Shown: one piece after another, positions 9,024 through 18,167 of the stretch
Layout: each line of letters starts with the position of its first letter
Position numbering within the stretch: position 1 is the first letter of the stretch
Source of the DNA: Leptospira mtsangambouensis
GTDB taxonomy: Bacteria > Spirochaetota > Leptospiria > Leptospirales > Leptospiraceae
Direction of reading: 5' to 3'
DNA: 64,000 nt
Assembly (NCBI RefSeq): GCF_004770475.1
Contig: NZ_RQHK01000002.1
Location: 1,342,001 to 1,406,000, forward strand
The notes under the pieces: model-generated
What the model was told of the DNA's origin: nothing
What the model saw: the letters and a program-made list of their open reading frames with translations, nothing else
The model's database searches: none
Made by a program: the position numbers and the translations under genes

Positions 9024-10582
9024 ATCGATAGTTTCTGTTTTTTAGATTTTTTCACTTCGTTGATATCGAAGAGATTTCTTCTTGGATCGTTCTTTTGGTG
9101 GTGTTTTCCAGATTGATTTTTCTTATGTTGGCCTTTGCCCTTTCCATCCTTAGGATGGTGGCCATGTTTGAATTCATGGTGGGTCATTTTGGCCGGGTGT
9201 TTATGATCACCTTCTCCCTCATGTTGGTGCGGGTGTGCCATCTTTGCAGGCGGGTGGTGTTTTTCCCCTTTTCCTTTCCCACGTCCACGGTCTCCCGAAC
9301 GGTTTTGATTTCTATCACCTGATCTATGTTCGCCGCCATGTTTTGGTTTTCCACCACGACCGCCACGATCTCCTCGTTCCCGGTCTTGGTATTTTTTTTC
9401 ACCAGGAATGGCTTCATCAGCAAATACAGGTGTGAACTCTCCCTTAGGAAATTCCAAATACTCTTCACGAATTTCCCCGATTGGAATTTTGGAATTTAGG
9501 TAACGTTCAATTCGTTCGAGTTCTGTATAATCTGTTTCAGAACAAAATCCAATGGACATACCCTTTCTTCCCGCACGGGCAGTACGTCCAATTCGATGCA
9601 CATAGTTTTCTGCATCTTGTGGTAGATCATAATTGTAAACCACATCGATATTTTCGATATCGATCCCACGAGAAGCAACATCTGTCGCAATGAGATACTT
9701 ATACTTTCCTTCTTTAAAATCTCTGAGGAGTCGAATTCGTTTTTTTTGGTCGAGTTCAGAAGAAAGCCCTGTGGCTGTGATTCCAAATTTTCGAAGAACC
9801 GAAACGATCTTTGGAATGTTCATCTTGTAATTGGTGAAAATGATTCCAAGTCCTTCGATCTCATTGTGTAACAGAGAGTTTACGAGGTAAGGGAGTTTTT
9901 CTTCCCGTCCCAAGTGGAGTAAATTTTGGTCGATTCTTTCGGTGATAACTTTTTCTGGATTGATATGAACTTCAATCGGATCATTCAAATACTTACTGGC
10001 AAGCCTTACCACTTCGTAACTTAAGGTAGCGCTAAAAAGAAGAGATTGTTTTCTATTTTTACATTTGTGAAAGATGTATTTGAGATCTTGGACAAATCCC
10101 ATATCGAACATTCTGTCCGCTTCATCCAAAATCACTACCTTGATATTTTCCAAAGAGAGGCCGTGGTTTTTGACAAAGTCAATGAGCCTTCCCGGTGTTG
10201 CCACAATGAGACAAGCCTTGTTCCCTAACGCCTGTTCTTGGGAGCGGTAATCCGTTCCCCCGATGATGGTGGCCACACCAAAGTCAGTGAACTCTAAAAG
10301 TTTTTTAGCTTCTTCTGCAATTTGGATGGTAAGTTCTCTTGTGGGTGCCAGGACAAGGGCATAAGGCAAAGGTTCTTCTTCTGTCGCAGACAAAAGTCTG
10401 TGGAGAGTCGGAAGTAAAAAAGCCATCGTTTTTCCGGTTCCGGTTTGGGCAAGACCTGTGAGGTCATGACCTTCCATGGCAAAAGGAATGGATTTGGCTT
10501 GAATAGGAGTGAGGTCTGTGTAACCGATTTTTTCTAAAGCTTTGGTTAATGACTCGTGAAAGGGTAATTCGTTAAATTTCAT
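8987..10582 (-). CDS. DEAD-box ATP-dependent RNA helicase (RhlE-like)
   Basis: Two RecA-like domains unwind structured RNA. Seen in order: Q motif YTDLTPIQAKSIPFA (residues 21-35), Walker A AQTGTGKT (45-52), PTRELTIQI, TPGRLIDF, DEAD box VVILDEADRMFDMGF (~155), SAT (~190), GLSSELDQKKR and ATDVASRGIDIE in domain 2, and HRIGRTARAGRKG (~335). From about residue 395 a low-complexity tail rich in Gly, Arg, Lys and His replaces any known domain; tails of this type bind RNA non-specifically. Roles in ribosome assembly or RNA decay are likely. The His-rich part (HHPPAKMAHPHQHEGEGDHK) might also bind metal. Confidence 0.95.
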   Translation of the reverse strand: MKFNELPFHESLTKALEKIGYTDLTPIQAKSIPFAMEGHDLTGLAQTGTGKTMAFLLPTLHRLLSATEEEPLPYALVLAPTRELTIQIAEEAKKLLEFTDFGVATIIGGTDYRSQEQALGNKACLIVATPGRLIDFVKNHGLSLENIKVVILDEADRMFDMGFVQDLKYIFHKCKNRKQSLLFSATLSYEVVRLASKYLNDPIEVHINPEKVITERIDQNLLHLGREEKLPYLVNSLLHNEIEGLGIIFTNYKMNIPKIVSVLRKFGITATGLSSELDQKKRIRLLRDFKEGKYKYLIATDVASRGIDIENIDVVYNYDLPQDAENYVHRIGRTARAGRKGMSIGFCSETDYTELERIERYLNSKIPIGEIREEYLEFPKGEFTPVFADEAIPGEKKYQDRERGDRGGRGGKPKHGGEHRSGDRNQNRSGDRGRGKGKGEKHHPPAKMAHPHQHEGEGDHKHPAKMTHHEFKHGHHPKDGKGKGQHKKNQSGKHHQKNDPRRNLFDINEVKKSKKQKLSIWQRILSIFKKD

Positions 10583-10590
10583 AATGGATT

Positions 10591-11394
10591 TCAGTGTTTT
10601 AATTTTCTGGCGATTAGTTCGATGGTATCACCATAGGCAAATTGGTTTGCATACAGTCGATACAGCCATTCGGGGAGTTTGCCACGTAGGCCTAAATCCC
10701 GGTAGGAGTGATACGACATAGGTCTAACATAGTTCACTTCAAAGCCAAGGATTGACAAGAGTTTTTTCAATGAGTGGACAGAGTAGTCAAAAAAGTGGTC
10801 GGAGGGATGAGTCGAAAACCATTCCTTGGGATTTGTTTGGAAACTGGGGCCAAAACTAGAAGGAACTGCTAGATAAAGAAAGCCACCGGGCCTTGTCCAG
10901 GAGTTGATTCGTTTCCAAATCCCTTCGATGTCTTCGATATGTTCGATGACAAAAAAAGCTGCGATCAGATCAAACGATTCTTTCCAATCCCCTTCTTTCA
11001 CCGACAAAACCGAAGTTTGGTCTACATCCAGGCCAAGTGTGAATTTTGCATATTCCACTTCTTTCGGAGAAAGTTCAAGGCCCCGTGCCTGGTAACCGGC
11101 AGTCCTTGCCTCATCTAAAAAAAAACCAGCAGCCGATCCAATCTCCAAAAGGGACTTATTTGTTGGTTTTGCCCCTACCGATTCTAAATTCCCTAACCGA
11201 CGTTTTGCCATAACCCGTAAGTTTGGTTCATCTTCATAATAAGATTTTTTGTATTGGGACTTGTATTCTTCCATAAAGTAACTATCCCCATACTCTCTCT
11301 GTTTTGCAGGAAGATACCGAAGAACACCCGTAAGTCGGCATTCTTCATAATGTTCTGGGAATTCTTTATGACGTGAAAATTCGAATAAACTCAA
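10591..11394 (-). CDS. class I SAM-dependent methyltransferase
   Basis: 267 residues with a Rossmann-fold methyltransferase core. Motif I is LLEIGSAAGFFLDEAR (residues ~83-98), the acidic loop is GLELSPKEVEYAK, and motif post-I/II is FDLIAAFFVIEHIEDIEG. Later comes RPGGFLYLAVPS. The N-terminal segment with a Cys and tyrosines (EHYEECRLTGVLRY) could be part of substrate recognition. This architecture is common in methyltransferases of small-molecule or polysaccharide pathways; the substrate cannot be told from sequence. The start is the TTG overlapping the upstream TPR stop in TTGA, so translation is coupled. Confidence 0.85.
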   Translation of the reverse strand: MSLFEFSRHKEFPEHYEECRLTGVLRYLPAKQREYGDSYFMEEYKSQYKKSYYEDEPNLRVMAKRRLGNLESVGAKPTNKSLLEIGSAAGFFLDEARTAGYQARGLELSPKEVEYAKFTLGLDVDQTSVLSVKEGDWKESFDLIAAFFVIEHIEDIEGIWKRINSWTRPGGFLYLAVPSSFGPSFQTNPKEWFSTHPSDHFFDYSVHSLKKLLSILGFEVNYVRPMSYHSYRDLGLRGKLPEWLYRLYANQFAYGDTIELIARKLKH

Positions 11395-13493
11395 AAATAA
11401 GTTCTCTTTTTGGATTCCAAGGATTTTTCATACTGAGCCCGAGCTGCCCTTTTGTTTTCATAGGCTTCCGTAAGACTTGGATTTAAATCAATGGCTGTTT
11501 GGAAACTTGAGAGTGCTCTTTTAAATTCCCCATTTTTAAAATAACAAACTCCCAAATAATTGTGTGCCTTAGAAGAAATGGTAGGTGTCACATCGGAACG
11601 AGTGATGACCGTTAGTTCCTCAATCGCTTTTTCACGATCCACAAGGGAACCGGAATCGATTAAAATTTTAGAAAGGACAAGCCTTGATTCCATATCTTCA
11701 GGATCGATGTGGCTTGCACGAAATGCTTCTTCTTTGGCCTTTTTGGAAAGCCCAGAGTTCCCACTATTTGCATAATTCAGTGCTAGTTTTCTGTGAGCGA
11801 GTTTGATTTCTTTTGGGTCTTTGGAATTTTCCAAAACATAAACTAACACCTTTTCTGCGGCCGGATAGTTTTTGGTTTGGATGTACACATCTGCTAGTTT
11901 CAATCTTGCTTCATAAAGTTCCGGTTTCCAAGCAATGGCTTCTTCATATTCGGCAATGGCTTCTGAATAAAATCGGTTTTCTAAATAATAATCGGCAATG
12001 GCAAGCCTTGACTGTGCATGGTTTGGATCAAGTGCCTGCGACTTACGAAGAGACTCAATGGCCATCGTAGGTTTTCCCGCATGTAAATAGGTTAGGCCCA
12101 AATTGTAATAAGCCGATTGATTTTTGGGATTTAAAGACAGGGCCCCTTCAAAAGCGGTGATACTTTCCGAATAACGTTCCATCTCATCCAAAATGATTCC
12201 AAGATTTACATAAGCGGTTTCCGAATATGTATCCCCTGGGGTGAGACGAATGATCCGGCGAAACAAACTTTCTGCTTCGACAAGTTCCCCTTTTTTATAA
12301 TAGAGTTCTGACAAAGCAAAAAGAGAATCCACATCACTGGGTTTCAGTAACAATGCTTTTTTTAAAGCAGTGATGGCCATATTGGTTTGGCCCATTGATA
12401 GAAAGGCATCTGCAATGTAACGATACACTTCTGGTTCGTTGGCATTGGAATCGAGGGCTTTTTGAAAGTATTTGGCCGCTTCTTCTGGCACTTTCTTTTT
12501 CAAATACACCAAACCAAGATTATAGTAAGATTTGGCATCGTTTGTTTTCAAACGAATCACTTCTCTGAAATAAAACTCCGCCCTATCATAATCTTCTCTT
12601 TGGTAGAAGATGGTACCAAGATGGCCATAAGACAAAACCGCTGTTTGGGAATTCGGAGCCGTTTGGATTACCTTTTGGAATTCAGAAATGGCTTCGGCGA
12701 TATTTCCTTGTTTCAAATAACTAATGGCTAAGTTGTAAGTAAGAGTGACATCTGCCGGTGCCAAAGACTGTCCTTCTTTGTAAGCTTCTATGGCACTGGC
12801 CGGATCTCCAATCTCTTGGAATAAATTTCCTTGGAGGAGGGCCACACGGTAGTCATTCGGAGCAATTTCTTTGGCTCGCATCGCAGCACGCCTTGCCTCT
12901 TCAAATTTCCCAGCATGTTTGAATGCGAGTGATAAATTATAAAACGCAAAATAGTTTTTGGAATCGTATTGGATGGCTTTTTCCAATCGTTCGATAGCAT
13001 TGATATAACGACCGGCTTCATCATACATCACACCAAGAACGGTAAGGGCAATGGATTTGTCTTCGTCTGCGCCTGGTGAATTTAAAAACTCCTCACAAAC
13101 ATTTCCCACTCGATTCACATAACGATTATGATAGGCATTGAGGCAAGCCGCCAGTTTCGGATTTACGGAATCATCTGGAAGGTAAGGTTTATCCACAAGA
13201 AGGTTTAAAGCTTTTTTATCTGTGGGAAGGTTCTTTAAGGCTTTTGCGATTTCTTCTGGATTCTTTTTTTTCTCCAGATACCACCAATACCCGGCGGTCA
13301 AAAATCCAAGGACTAGGGCGACAAGGAAGGACCAAAAAAGAAAAGATAAAACAGGACGGCGGGCGGTGGTTTCTGATTCGTAAGTGGTTTCTTTTTCACG
13401 ACCCAGGTTCCGTAAGTATGGATCTTCCTGGTAATAACTTGGCTGTGAAGACTGCTCTTCAATGCGAAACCGGTTTTTTTGGATGGGATCCAT
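11391..13493 (-). CDS. membrane-anchored tetratricopeptide repeat protein
   Basis: 700 residues. A polar N-terminus of ~45 residues precedes a transmembrane helix (VLSFLFWSFLVALVLGFLTA, about 47-66). Nearly the whole remainder is TPR units with the usual W-L-G-Y-A-F-A-P spacing, for example YNLGLVYLKKKVPEEAAKYFQKAL and YYNLGLTYLHAGKPTMAIESL. I estimate at least 14 repeats. The protein is a scaffold, probably periplasmic, for protein complexes. It lies between nusB and the methyltransferase with an 8-base gap and a 4-base overlap, so it is cotranscribed with both; no specific partner can be named. Confidence 0.9.
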   Translation of the reverse strand: MDPIQKNRFRIEEQSSQPSYYQEDPYLRNLGREKETTYESETTARRPVLSFLFWSFLVALVLGFLTAGYWWYLEKKKNPEEIAKALKNLPTDKKALNLLVDKPYLPDDSVNPKLAACLNAYHNRYVNRVGNVCEEFLNSPGADEDKSIALTVLGVMYDEAGRYINAIERLEKAIQYDSKNYFAFYNLSLAFKHAGKFEEARRAAMRAKEIAPNDYRVALLQGNLFQEIGDPASAIEAYKEGQSLAPADVTLTYNLAISYLKQGNIAEAISEFQKVIQTAPNSQTAVLSYGHLGTIFYQREDYDRAEFYFREVIRLKTNDAKSYYNLGLVYLKKKVPEEAAKYFQKALDSNANEPEVYRYIADAFLSMGQTNMAITALKKALLLKPSDVDSLFALSELYYKKGELVEAESLFRRIIRLTPGDTYSETAYVNLGIILDEMERYSESITAFEGALSLNPKNQSAYYNLGLTYLHAGKPTMAIESLRKSQALDPNHAQSRLAIADYYLENRFYSEAIAEYEEAIAWKPELYEARLKLADVYIQTKNYPAAEKVLVYVLENSKDPKEIKLAHRKLALNYANSGNSGLSKKAKEEAFRASHIDPEDMESRLVLSKILIDSGSLVDREKAIEELTVITRSDVTPTISSKAHNYLGVCYFKNGEFKRALSSFQTAIDLNPSLTEAYENKRAARAQYEKSLESKKRTYF

Positions 13494-13501
13494 TCTTTTT
13501 A

Positions 13502-13924
13502 TTATTTGGGATTTTTCGCTACGATCTCCTTCTTATAGAAGGCATCGAGTAGTCCGTTGATAAACTGCGCTGATTCATCCGTTTCAAATTCTTTAGTGAG
13601 TTCCACCGCTTCATTGATGACAACGGGGGCCGCAAGGAAAGGTTCCTTTTGCAAACTAAGGATTGATAAACGTAAAATACAACGGTTGACCACGGAAATA
13701 CGCGAAAGTTCCCAATTCTCCGAATACTTCTTGATTAGAGTATCGATGCTTTTTCGATTTTCGACCACTCCTTTCACAAGAAAGACAGCATAATCCTTTT
13801 CTTCACGAGTGATTTTTTTGTCATACCAATCGAATTTCATAGCCCTGTCTGGATCGGTTCCGACGAGGTCAATTTGGTAGAGGCACATTAGGGCAAGACT
13901 TCGCCCGCGGTGTCTAGAACTCAT
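13502..13924 (-). CDS. nusB: transcription antitermination protein NusB
   Basis: Small all-helical RNA-binding protein (140 residues) that with NusE/S10 binds boxA RNA in rRNA leader transcripts. The start [19 protein letters not shown] and the C-terminal helices [31 protein letters not shown] match NusB closely. ATG 13924 overlaps the ribH stop in ATGA. The ribH-nusB pairing is widespread in bacteria and supports both calls. Confidence 0.95.
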   Translation of the reverse strand: MSSRHRGRSLALMCLYQIDLVGTDPDRAMKFDWYDKKITREEKDYAVFLVKGVVENRKSIDTLIKKYSENWELSRISVVNRCILRLSILSLQKEPFLAAPVVINEAVELTKEFETDESAQFINGLLDAFYKKEIVAKNPK

Positions 13925-14388
13925 CCGATCTCTTTGAAAAGATTTGCCATTTCAATGGCTGTTGTGGCTGCCTCGTATCCTTTGTTTCCCGCTTTGGTAC
14001 CGGCTCTTTCAATGGCTTGTTCGATGGATTCAGTGGTAATGACACCAAAAATCACAGGAACAGATCCATCCGCCACCGATCCTACTTTTGCTGCTTCCCC
14101 AGAAACCAAATCATAATGCGAAGTGGCCCCACGAATCACAGCCCCAAGGCAAACGATGGCAGAGAATTGGTATTTTTTGGACCCAAGGACACGTTTTACG
14201 GTTTGTGGGAGTTCGAAGGCACCGGGAACATAGATGACAGTGACATCGGAATCTGCGATTCCATGTTGTCTGTATGCATCTTTTGCCCCTTTGAGTAAAG
14301 ACTCAGTAATGAATTCATTAAACTTTGAAACGATGACACAATGTTTTTGTCCGTTTCCGATGCGGGTGCCTTCCAGTGTAGCTGTCAT
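13921..14388 (-). CDS. ribH: 6,7-dimethyl-8-ribityllumazine synthase
   Basis: Penultimate step of riboflavin synthesis: condenses 5-amino-6-ribitylamino-uracil with 3,4-dihydroxy-2-butanone 4-phosphate. 155 residues, normal for the family. Conserved stretches: [17 protein letters not shown] (substrate Phe/Asn), [34 protein letters not shown] (with the catalytic His following GAT) and [20 protein letters not shown]. Overlaps nusB by four bases. Confidence 0.97.
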   Translation of the reverse strand: MTATLEGTRIGNGQKHCVIVSKFNEFITESLLKGAKDAYRQHGIADSDVTVIYVPGAFELPQTVKRVLGSKKYQFSAIVCLGAVIRGATSHYDLVSGEAAKVGSVADGSVPVIFGVITTESIEQAIERAGTKAGNKGYEAATTAIEMANLFKEIG

Positions 14389-14411
14389 GTATCCAAAATC
14401 CTAGGGGGGTG

Positions 14412-14564
14412 TTATTTCGCAAGACGAATGACAAGGGTAATCTTTCCGTCTGGATTTTCTACCACTTCAAACCCGTCTCGTTCGAGAGCTTTTTTGGCTC
14501 GGTAGATCGCTAGATTCACAACATTGGTTTTTTCTTCCTGCAGTTTTTCTGATTCCCGGTTCAT
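14412..14564 (-). CDS. small conserved-looking protein, 50 residues
   Basis: The minus-strand frame from ATG 14564 encodes 50 residues. There is a predicted amphipathic helix (SEKLQEEKTNVVNLAIYRAK) followed by a short beta-like tail (FEVVENPDGKITLVIRLAK). A purine-rich GGGGAGAGGGG just upstream makes a strong ribosome-binding site. Stop at 14412, 23 bases before the ribH ATG, so it probably leads the ribH-nusB operon. Function unknown. It is charged and cytosolic and may be a small regulator or binding subunit. Confidence 0.7.
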   Translation of the reverse strand: MNRESEKLQEEKTNVVNLAIYRAKKALERDGFEVVENPDGKITLVIRLAK

Positions 14565-14650
14565 AGATCCCCTCTCCCCTTAAAGTTCGGAAGCCCGACC
14601 ATGCAATCTTAAATACCAATGGCTTTACAAGGTAGAATTGTTTTCCTCTT

Positions 14651-15106
14651 ATGTCATATAGGAAGAAAATGAAGAAAAAGAAATCTATAAAGAAGGCCAA
14701 AAAAAGGAAACCGGTAGTGTATACCGAAAGTGACTTTATCGTAAAACCTTCTTCTGTTCCCAATATTGGAATGGGACTATTCACCAAACAAACATTATAC
14801 AAGGGAGATACCGTTGGTTATTACATGGGTAAAATCATTACCGATGAACAAGCGGAATCAAACAAATACGTAGACTCAAAATACCTACTTTGGATCTGTA
14901 AAGACTGGTGGATTTATGGGGAAGGTCGTGAGTCCAATTACACTCGTTATATCAACCACTCCTCAAAACCCAATGCGGAACTCATCACATCCGTCAGATG
15001 GAAAACGGCTAGGTTCAAAGTGTTAAAAACAATCCCGGAAGGATCAGAAATATTTTTTGATTATGGAAAAGACTACTGGGACAATGTGGACTTCAAACCG
15101 AAGTAA
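14651..15106 (+). CDS. SET-domain protein (putative lysine methyltransferase)
   Basis: 151 residues. A lysine-rich N-terminal tail (about 20 residues) is followed by a compact SET domain: [20 protein letters not shown], then [18 protein letters not shown] (NHS pseudoknot motif, SAM/substrate site), and [13 protein letters not shown] (catalytic Tyr). No pre-SET or post-SET cysteine clusters. It is the first plus-strand gene in the window and divergent from the small ribH-linked gene. Bacterial SET proteins of this size methylate lysines of unknown targets. The first ATG has no strong ribosome-binding site; ATG 14669 is an alternative. Confidence 0.88.
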   Translation: MSYRKKMKKKKSIKKAKKRKPVVYTESDFIVKPSSVPNIGMGLFTKQTLYKGDTVGYYMGKIITDEQAESNKYVDSKYLLWICKDWWIYGEGRESNYTRYINHSSKPNAELITSVRWKTARFKVLKTIPEGSEIFFDYGKDYWDNVDFKPK

Positions 15107-15115
15107 AGAGATGTA

Positions 15116-15177
15116 TTGACCAAAAGGAATCGTTTGGTCAAAAGTGAGAATAAACAAACGGTCTAAAGAAGACCGTT
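15116..15177. terminator. back-to-back hairpins between convergent genes
   Basis: TTGACCAAA/TTTGGTCAA (15116-15141) lies just after the SET gene stop and serves the plus strand, without a long T tract. AACGGTCT/AGACCGTT (15157-15177) overlaps the 3' end of the minus-strand gene at 15163 and is followed on that strand by TTTGTTTATT, a reasonable intrinsic terminator. Confidence 0.65.
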
Positions 15178-15369
15178 ATTTCCAAAGGAAGTTTTGGTAG
15201 AAGTTTCTTGTGCATCGGAGGCCTCCAAAGCTTCCGTATAACGAATGACAGAATCATCCATCCGAAACACTCCTTCCGTTGTTTCTTTGTGCACAAAACG
15301 GCAAACCAAAAGATTGGCAGCAAAGAAGAGAACCGCGAGAACCAAGGGAAAACGATACGAATTCGACAT
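15163..15369 (-). CDS. small membrane/secreted hypothetical protein
   Basis: 68 residues. The N-terminus MSNSYRFPLVLAVLFFAANL is a hydrophobic helix that could be a signal peptide or anchor. It is followed by a polar tail with many Thr, Ser and Glu. ATG 15369 is preceded by GGAGGG at good spacing, which supports real translation. Function unknown; convergent to the SET gene and upstream of its own terminator hairpin. Confidence 0.7.
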   Translation of the reverse strand: MSNSYRFPLVLAVLFFAANLLVCRFVHKETTEGVFRMDDSVIRYTEALEASDAQETSTKTSFGNNGLL

Positions 15370-15436
15370 AAAACCCTCCGATTTAAGTTAAGCCTCTTAC
15401 CCGGCCTTCTCCAGGCAAGAAATTTTTAGAAGAATT

Positions 15437-17026
15437 CTAATAGAAATCTTCAATCCGGATGTCGGGAAATGCATTGTTTTCTGTTTCTGCTGCCGCAAGG
15501 ATCCCCTCATCCACCTGACCATTTAGCATCTCTTCCAAAGAGAGGAAGAGATTGGTGTGTACATTGGTACGACGGACCGCATAGTCCACCATCGTCCCTG
15601 TTTTCATGATAAAGGCCCAGTCGCTACTTTGTAATAATAAGAGTTCCCTTCCCATTTGTTTTAAAATTCGTTTTTGTAAATCCGTTCCAGTGGATCCGAA
15701 TTCATGAGCCCGCTTGTGCATCCGAATGCTTAAAGAATGGATGAGAGGATAAATCCAATCATTGGTTGGATTGAGCCAAACTTCTCCATATCCATTTTCT
15801 CCCCAACTGGACATTTTCATTTCCACTGATTGGACCCTTGGGAGGGCACGAGTCGCTTCTAAAGGATGAGAGAGTTGGATGGTGTTTTGGTTGAAGTGGA
15901 TTTTTTTAAATAAAAATTCAATGAACTGTGGGCCTTCATACCACCAGTGTCCGTACAACTCGGCGTCGTATGGAGAAACAATTACCGCTTGTTGTTTGTT
16001 TGTTTCAAATAAATGTTCTGCTTGGCGGATGCGGTTTCTTAAAAAATCTTCTGCATGGTTTCCGGCAGCTTCCATCGCCCAGTCCGGATGGTAGTATCCT
16101 TTGTCCTGAGTTTTCCCAGTGATCCGATAGTATTTGATACTGGTGTTGATCCTGACTCCATTGGAATTTAAATAAGGAGAAATTTCTTCCCAAGGGAGGT
16201 CATGGCCAATGTCCCGATAGTATTCTCTGTACCGAAAGTCTCCTGGGTAACCGTCAATGGAGCTCCAAACTTGTTTGCTACTTTCCGGATCACGTCCAAA
16301 AGCAAAAACCCCATACCCAACTTCCACGGGGGCATAAACACCGAATTTTGGTCTGGGGCTTGCATGTGTGATTCCATGAGTGTCCACAAAAAAATACCGA
16401 AACCCTTCCCGGTCCAGTTCCTCTTCTAGTTTTTGTGTGTATCCACATTCCGAAAGCCAGATCCCTTTGGGGTCTCTCCCCCAAATGCGTCGAAAAGTCC
16501 TTCGTCCATTTTTCAATTGGGAACGAAAGATCGAACTTTCCGAATCATAAAAAGGAAGGAAGGCATGAGTGGCGGGACTTGTCATCAGTTCGAGTTCCCC
16601 CGATTCTACAAAGGGAAGAAAACATTTGGTGAGGTCGCCATTCTCTTCTTCAAAGATGGATTCTGTATCTAAAAAATGTTCCAAGTATCGGGAAGCTAGA
16701 TAATGGAGGTGCGGGTCTTTTGCATTACGTTTGGTTTCCTCTTTGGCAAGGCCGATCAGGTTTTTGATATAAGTTCGAAACCGATTTTGCAAATAAGGAT
16801 CTGTCAACATCAGAGAAAGGGTAGGAGTAAAGGACATGGTGATCCGAAAACGAACCGATTCTTTTTTTAGATTTCGAAACACTCGGATGAGAGGGATATA
16901 GGTTTCGAGGATGGCTTCGTTTAACCAGTTTTCTTCGATAAAAGGAGTGTCGTATCCTGGGTGTCTAACAAATGGTAGGTGGGCATGCAAAACAAAAACC
17001 AAATGCCCTTTTAAAAAATGATTCAT
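15437..17026 (-). CDS. glycoside hydrolase family 57 protein, 1,4-alpha-glucan branching-type
   Basis: 529-residue GH57 enzyme of the branching-enzyme branch (DUF1957 type). Conserved family motifs seen: GHLVFVLHAHLPFVRHP near the N-terminus (HAHLP), GIWLSECGYTQKLEEEL carrying the nucleophile Glu, and SPYDAELYGHWWYEGP carrying the acid/base Asp. Near residue 400 is EMKMSSWGENGYGEVWLNP, and the helical C-terminal third is typical of GH57 branching enzymes. It would transfer alpha-1,4-glucan segments to alpha-1,6 positions in glycogen. ATG 17026 overlaps the DUF4912 stop by one base (TAATG), indicating a two-gene operon. Confidence 0.9.
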   Translation of the reverse strand: MNHFLKGHLVFVLHAHLPFVRHPGYDTPFIEENWLNEAILETYIPLIRVFRNLKKESVRFRITMSFTPTLSLMLTDPYLQNRFRTYIKNLIGLAKEETKRNAKDPHLHYLASRYLEHFLDTESIFEEENGDLTKCFLPFVESGELELMTSPATHAFLPFYDSESSIFRSQLKNGRRTFRRIWGRDPKGIWLSECGYTQKLEEELDREGFRYFFVDTHGITHASPRPKFGVYAPVEVGYGVFAFGRDPESSKQVWSSIDGYPGDFRYREYYRDIGHDLPWEEISPYLNSNGVRINTSIKYYRITGKTQDKGYYHPDWAMEAAGNHAEDFLRNRIRQAEHLFETNKQQAVIVSPYDAELYGHWWYEGPQFIEFLFKKIHFNQNTIQLSHPLEATRALPRVQSVEMKMSSWGENGYGEVWLNPTNDWIYPLIHSLSIRMHKRAHEFGSTGTDLQKRILKQMGRELLLLQSSDWAFIMKTGTMVDYAVRRTNVHTNLFLSLEEMLNGQVDEGILAAAETENNAFPDIRIEDFY

Positions 17027-17769
17027 TACAAAAGTCCTTTTCCAGATCCCGAACCATTTCCAAAACTTGATGAGGGTCGGTTTGGATCTCGATTGGGATC
17101 ACCTTGGTCACTATTTCTCGGATTCACATAGAACTCAGAGGCGTCTCCATCTTTAAAATAATACTCTTCACTTCCGGCAGATTTTGCCACAAGTCCCATA
17201 CTAATCCATTGGGGATGGATCCATTCTTTATCCAATCGAAATGATTCTGTTCCCCCAGGAAGATCCTTTCCCGATGAATGAAGAGTGGATACTTCCTTTT
17301 GGTGAAAAGAAACAATGATAGAAGTTTGAATCTCTCTTACAGGAAACATAAATTTTAAGTAGTACGATTCGGTAAAGGGCAGAAGATCGTAAAATTCTGT
17401 TCGTTCACTTCCAAAGATATTTTTGTATTCAACCTTCAATCGAAATCGAAATTCATCGGTAGAGGGAGAATCCAAATCTGTTAATAGATTCTTTAAAGTT
17501 TTTTCAGAAAACTTCCAAAAGACAAAGGCTTCTTTTGGGGTACGTACAAGAACCCGAATGAGATCTTCCTGCGCAAATTCAGGGTGTTTGGTAAATCTGG
17601 AATCGTTGTAAATGGTTGGAACAGTCGATTTTGGAGGAGGATTCTCAATTTTTTTCGCTGTTTTTTTAGGAGCGGCTTTTACCGTTTTTTTAGCTGCAGT
17701 GACACTCGTCTTTTTCTTTTTGGCTGCAGTTTTATTTACCTTCCCATCCTTTTTATCTTCACTTCCCAT
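17026..17769 (-). CDS. DUF4912 domain protein
   Basis: 247 residues. Residues 1-45 are a Lys/Ala-rich disordered tail resembling histone-like tails. Residues ~60-200 match DUF4912, with the signature LIRVLVRTPKEAFVFWKFSE and later SYYLKFMFPVREIQTSIIVSF. DUF4912 proteins often sit beside GH57 branching enzymes, as here, and may have a carbohydrate-binding role; this is inference from family context. GGAGG lies immediately before ATG 17769, closer than usual. Confidence 0.85.
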   Translation of the reverse strand: MGSEDKKDGKVNKTAAKKKKTSVTAAKKTVKAAPKKTAKKIENPPPKSTVPTIYNDSRFTKHPEFAQEDLIRVLVRTPKEAFVFWKFSEKTLKNLLTDLDSPSTDEFRFRLKVEYKNIFGSERTEFYDLLPFTESYYLKFMFPVREIQTSIIVSFHQKEVSTLHSSGKDLPGGTESFRLDKEWIHPQWISMGLVAKSAGSEEYYFKDGDASEFYVNPRNSDQGDPNRDPNRPSSSFGNGSGSGKGLL

Positions 17770-17872
17770 CCTCCAAGCTTAAAGACGAGAAACACTCACC
17801 TTCAATTCTTTTTTATTTGACGTTTGCTTTTTTTCTAAAATACAATCAATCCATACCAAATTGGGACAAACT

Positions 17873-18160
17873 ATGAAAATCAATTATACCTGGAAACATC
17901 TAGATCGATCCGAAGCCGCTGAAAAATACGCGGACGAAAAATTAGAACGAGTATCAAAATATGTTCAAAAAATAGTATCCTGTGAAGTATCATTTGAAGC
18001 CATTCATGGAGAAATCCACTCTAACATGAAGTTACATGCTGATGGCAATAATTTCAACGCACACAACCAAGACAAAGATGTATATGTTTGTATCGATGGA
18101 TTGGAAGATAAAATTCTTTCCCAAACAAGCAAACACCACGATAAAAAAAGCCAACACTAA
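17873..18160 (+). CDS. hpf: ribosome hibernation promoting factor, short HPF/RaiA family
   Basis: 95 residues, the short (HPF/YhbH-like) form without the C-terminal dimerisation domain. The pattern MKINYTWKHLDRSEAAEKYADEKLERVSKYV followed by EVSFEAIHGEIHSNMKLHADG and DVYVCIDGLEDKILSQTSKHHDKK matches the beta-alpha-beta-beta-beta-alpha fold. These proteins bind the 30S subunit at the mRNA/tRNA channel during slow growth. ATG 17873 was chosen over the TTG four codons upstream because it begins the first beta strand. The next gene starts 8 bases after the stop. Confidence 0.92.
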   Translation: MKINYTWKHLDRSEAAEKYADEKLERVSKYVQKIVSCEVSFEAIHGEIHSNMKLHADGNNFNAHNQDKDVYVCIDGLEDKILSQTSKHHDKKSQH

Positions 18161-18167
18161 CTCTTTT

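Noticed and set aside
9095..9435. Plus-strand frames opposite the helicase C-terminal tail
   Set aside because: The repetitive Gly/Arg/His codons of the helicase keep other frames open; no start signals.
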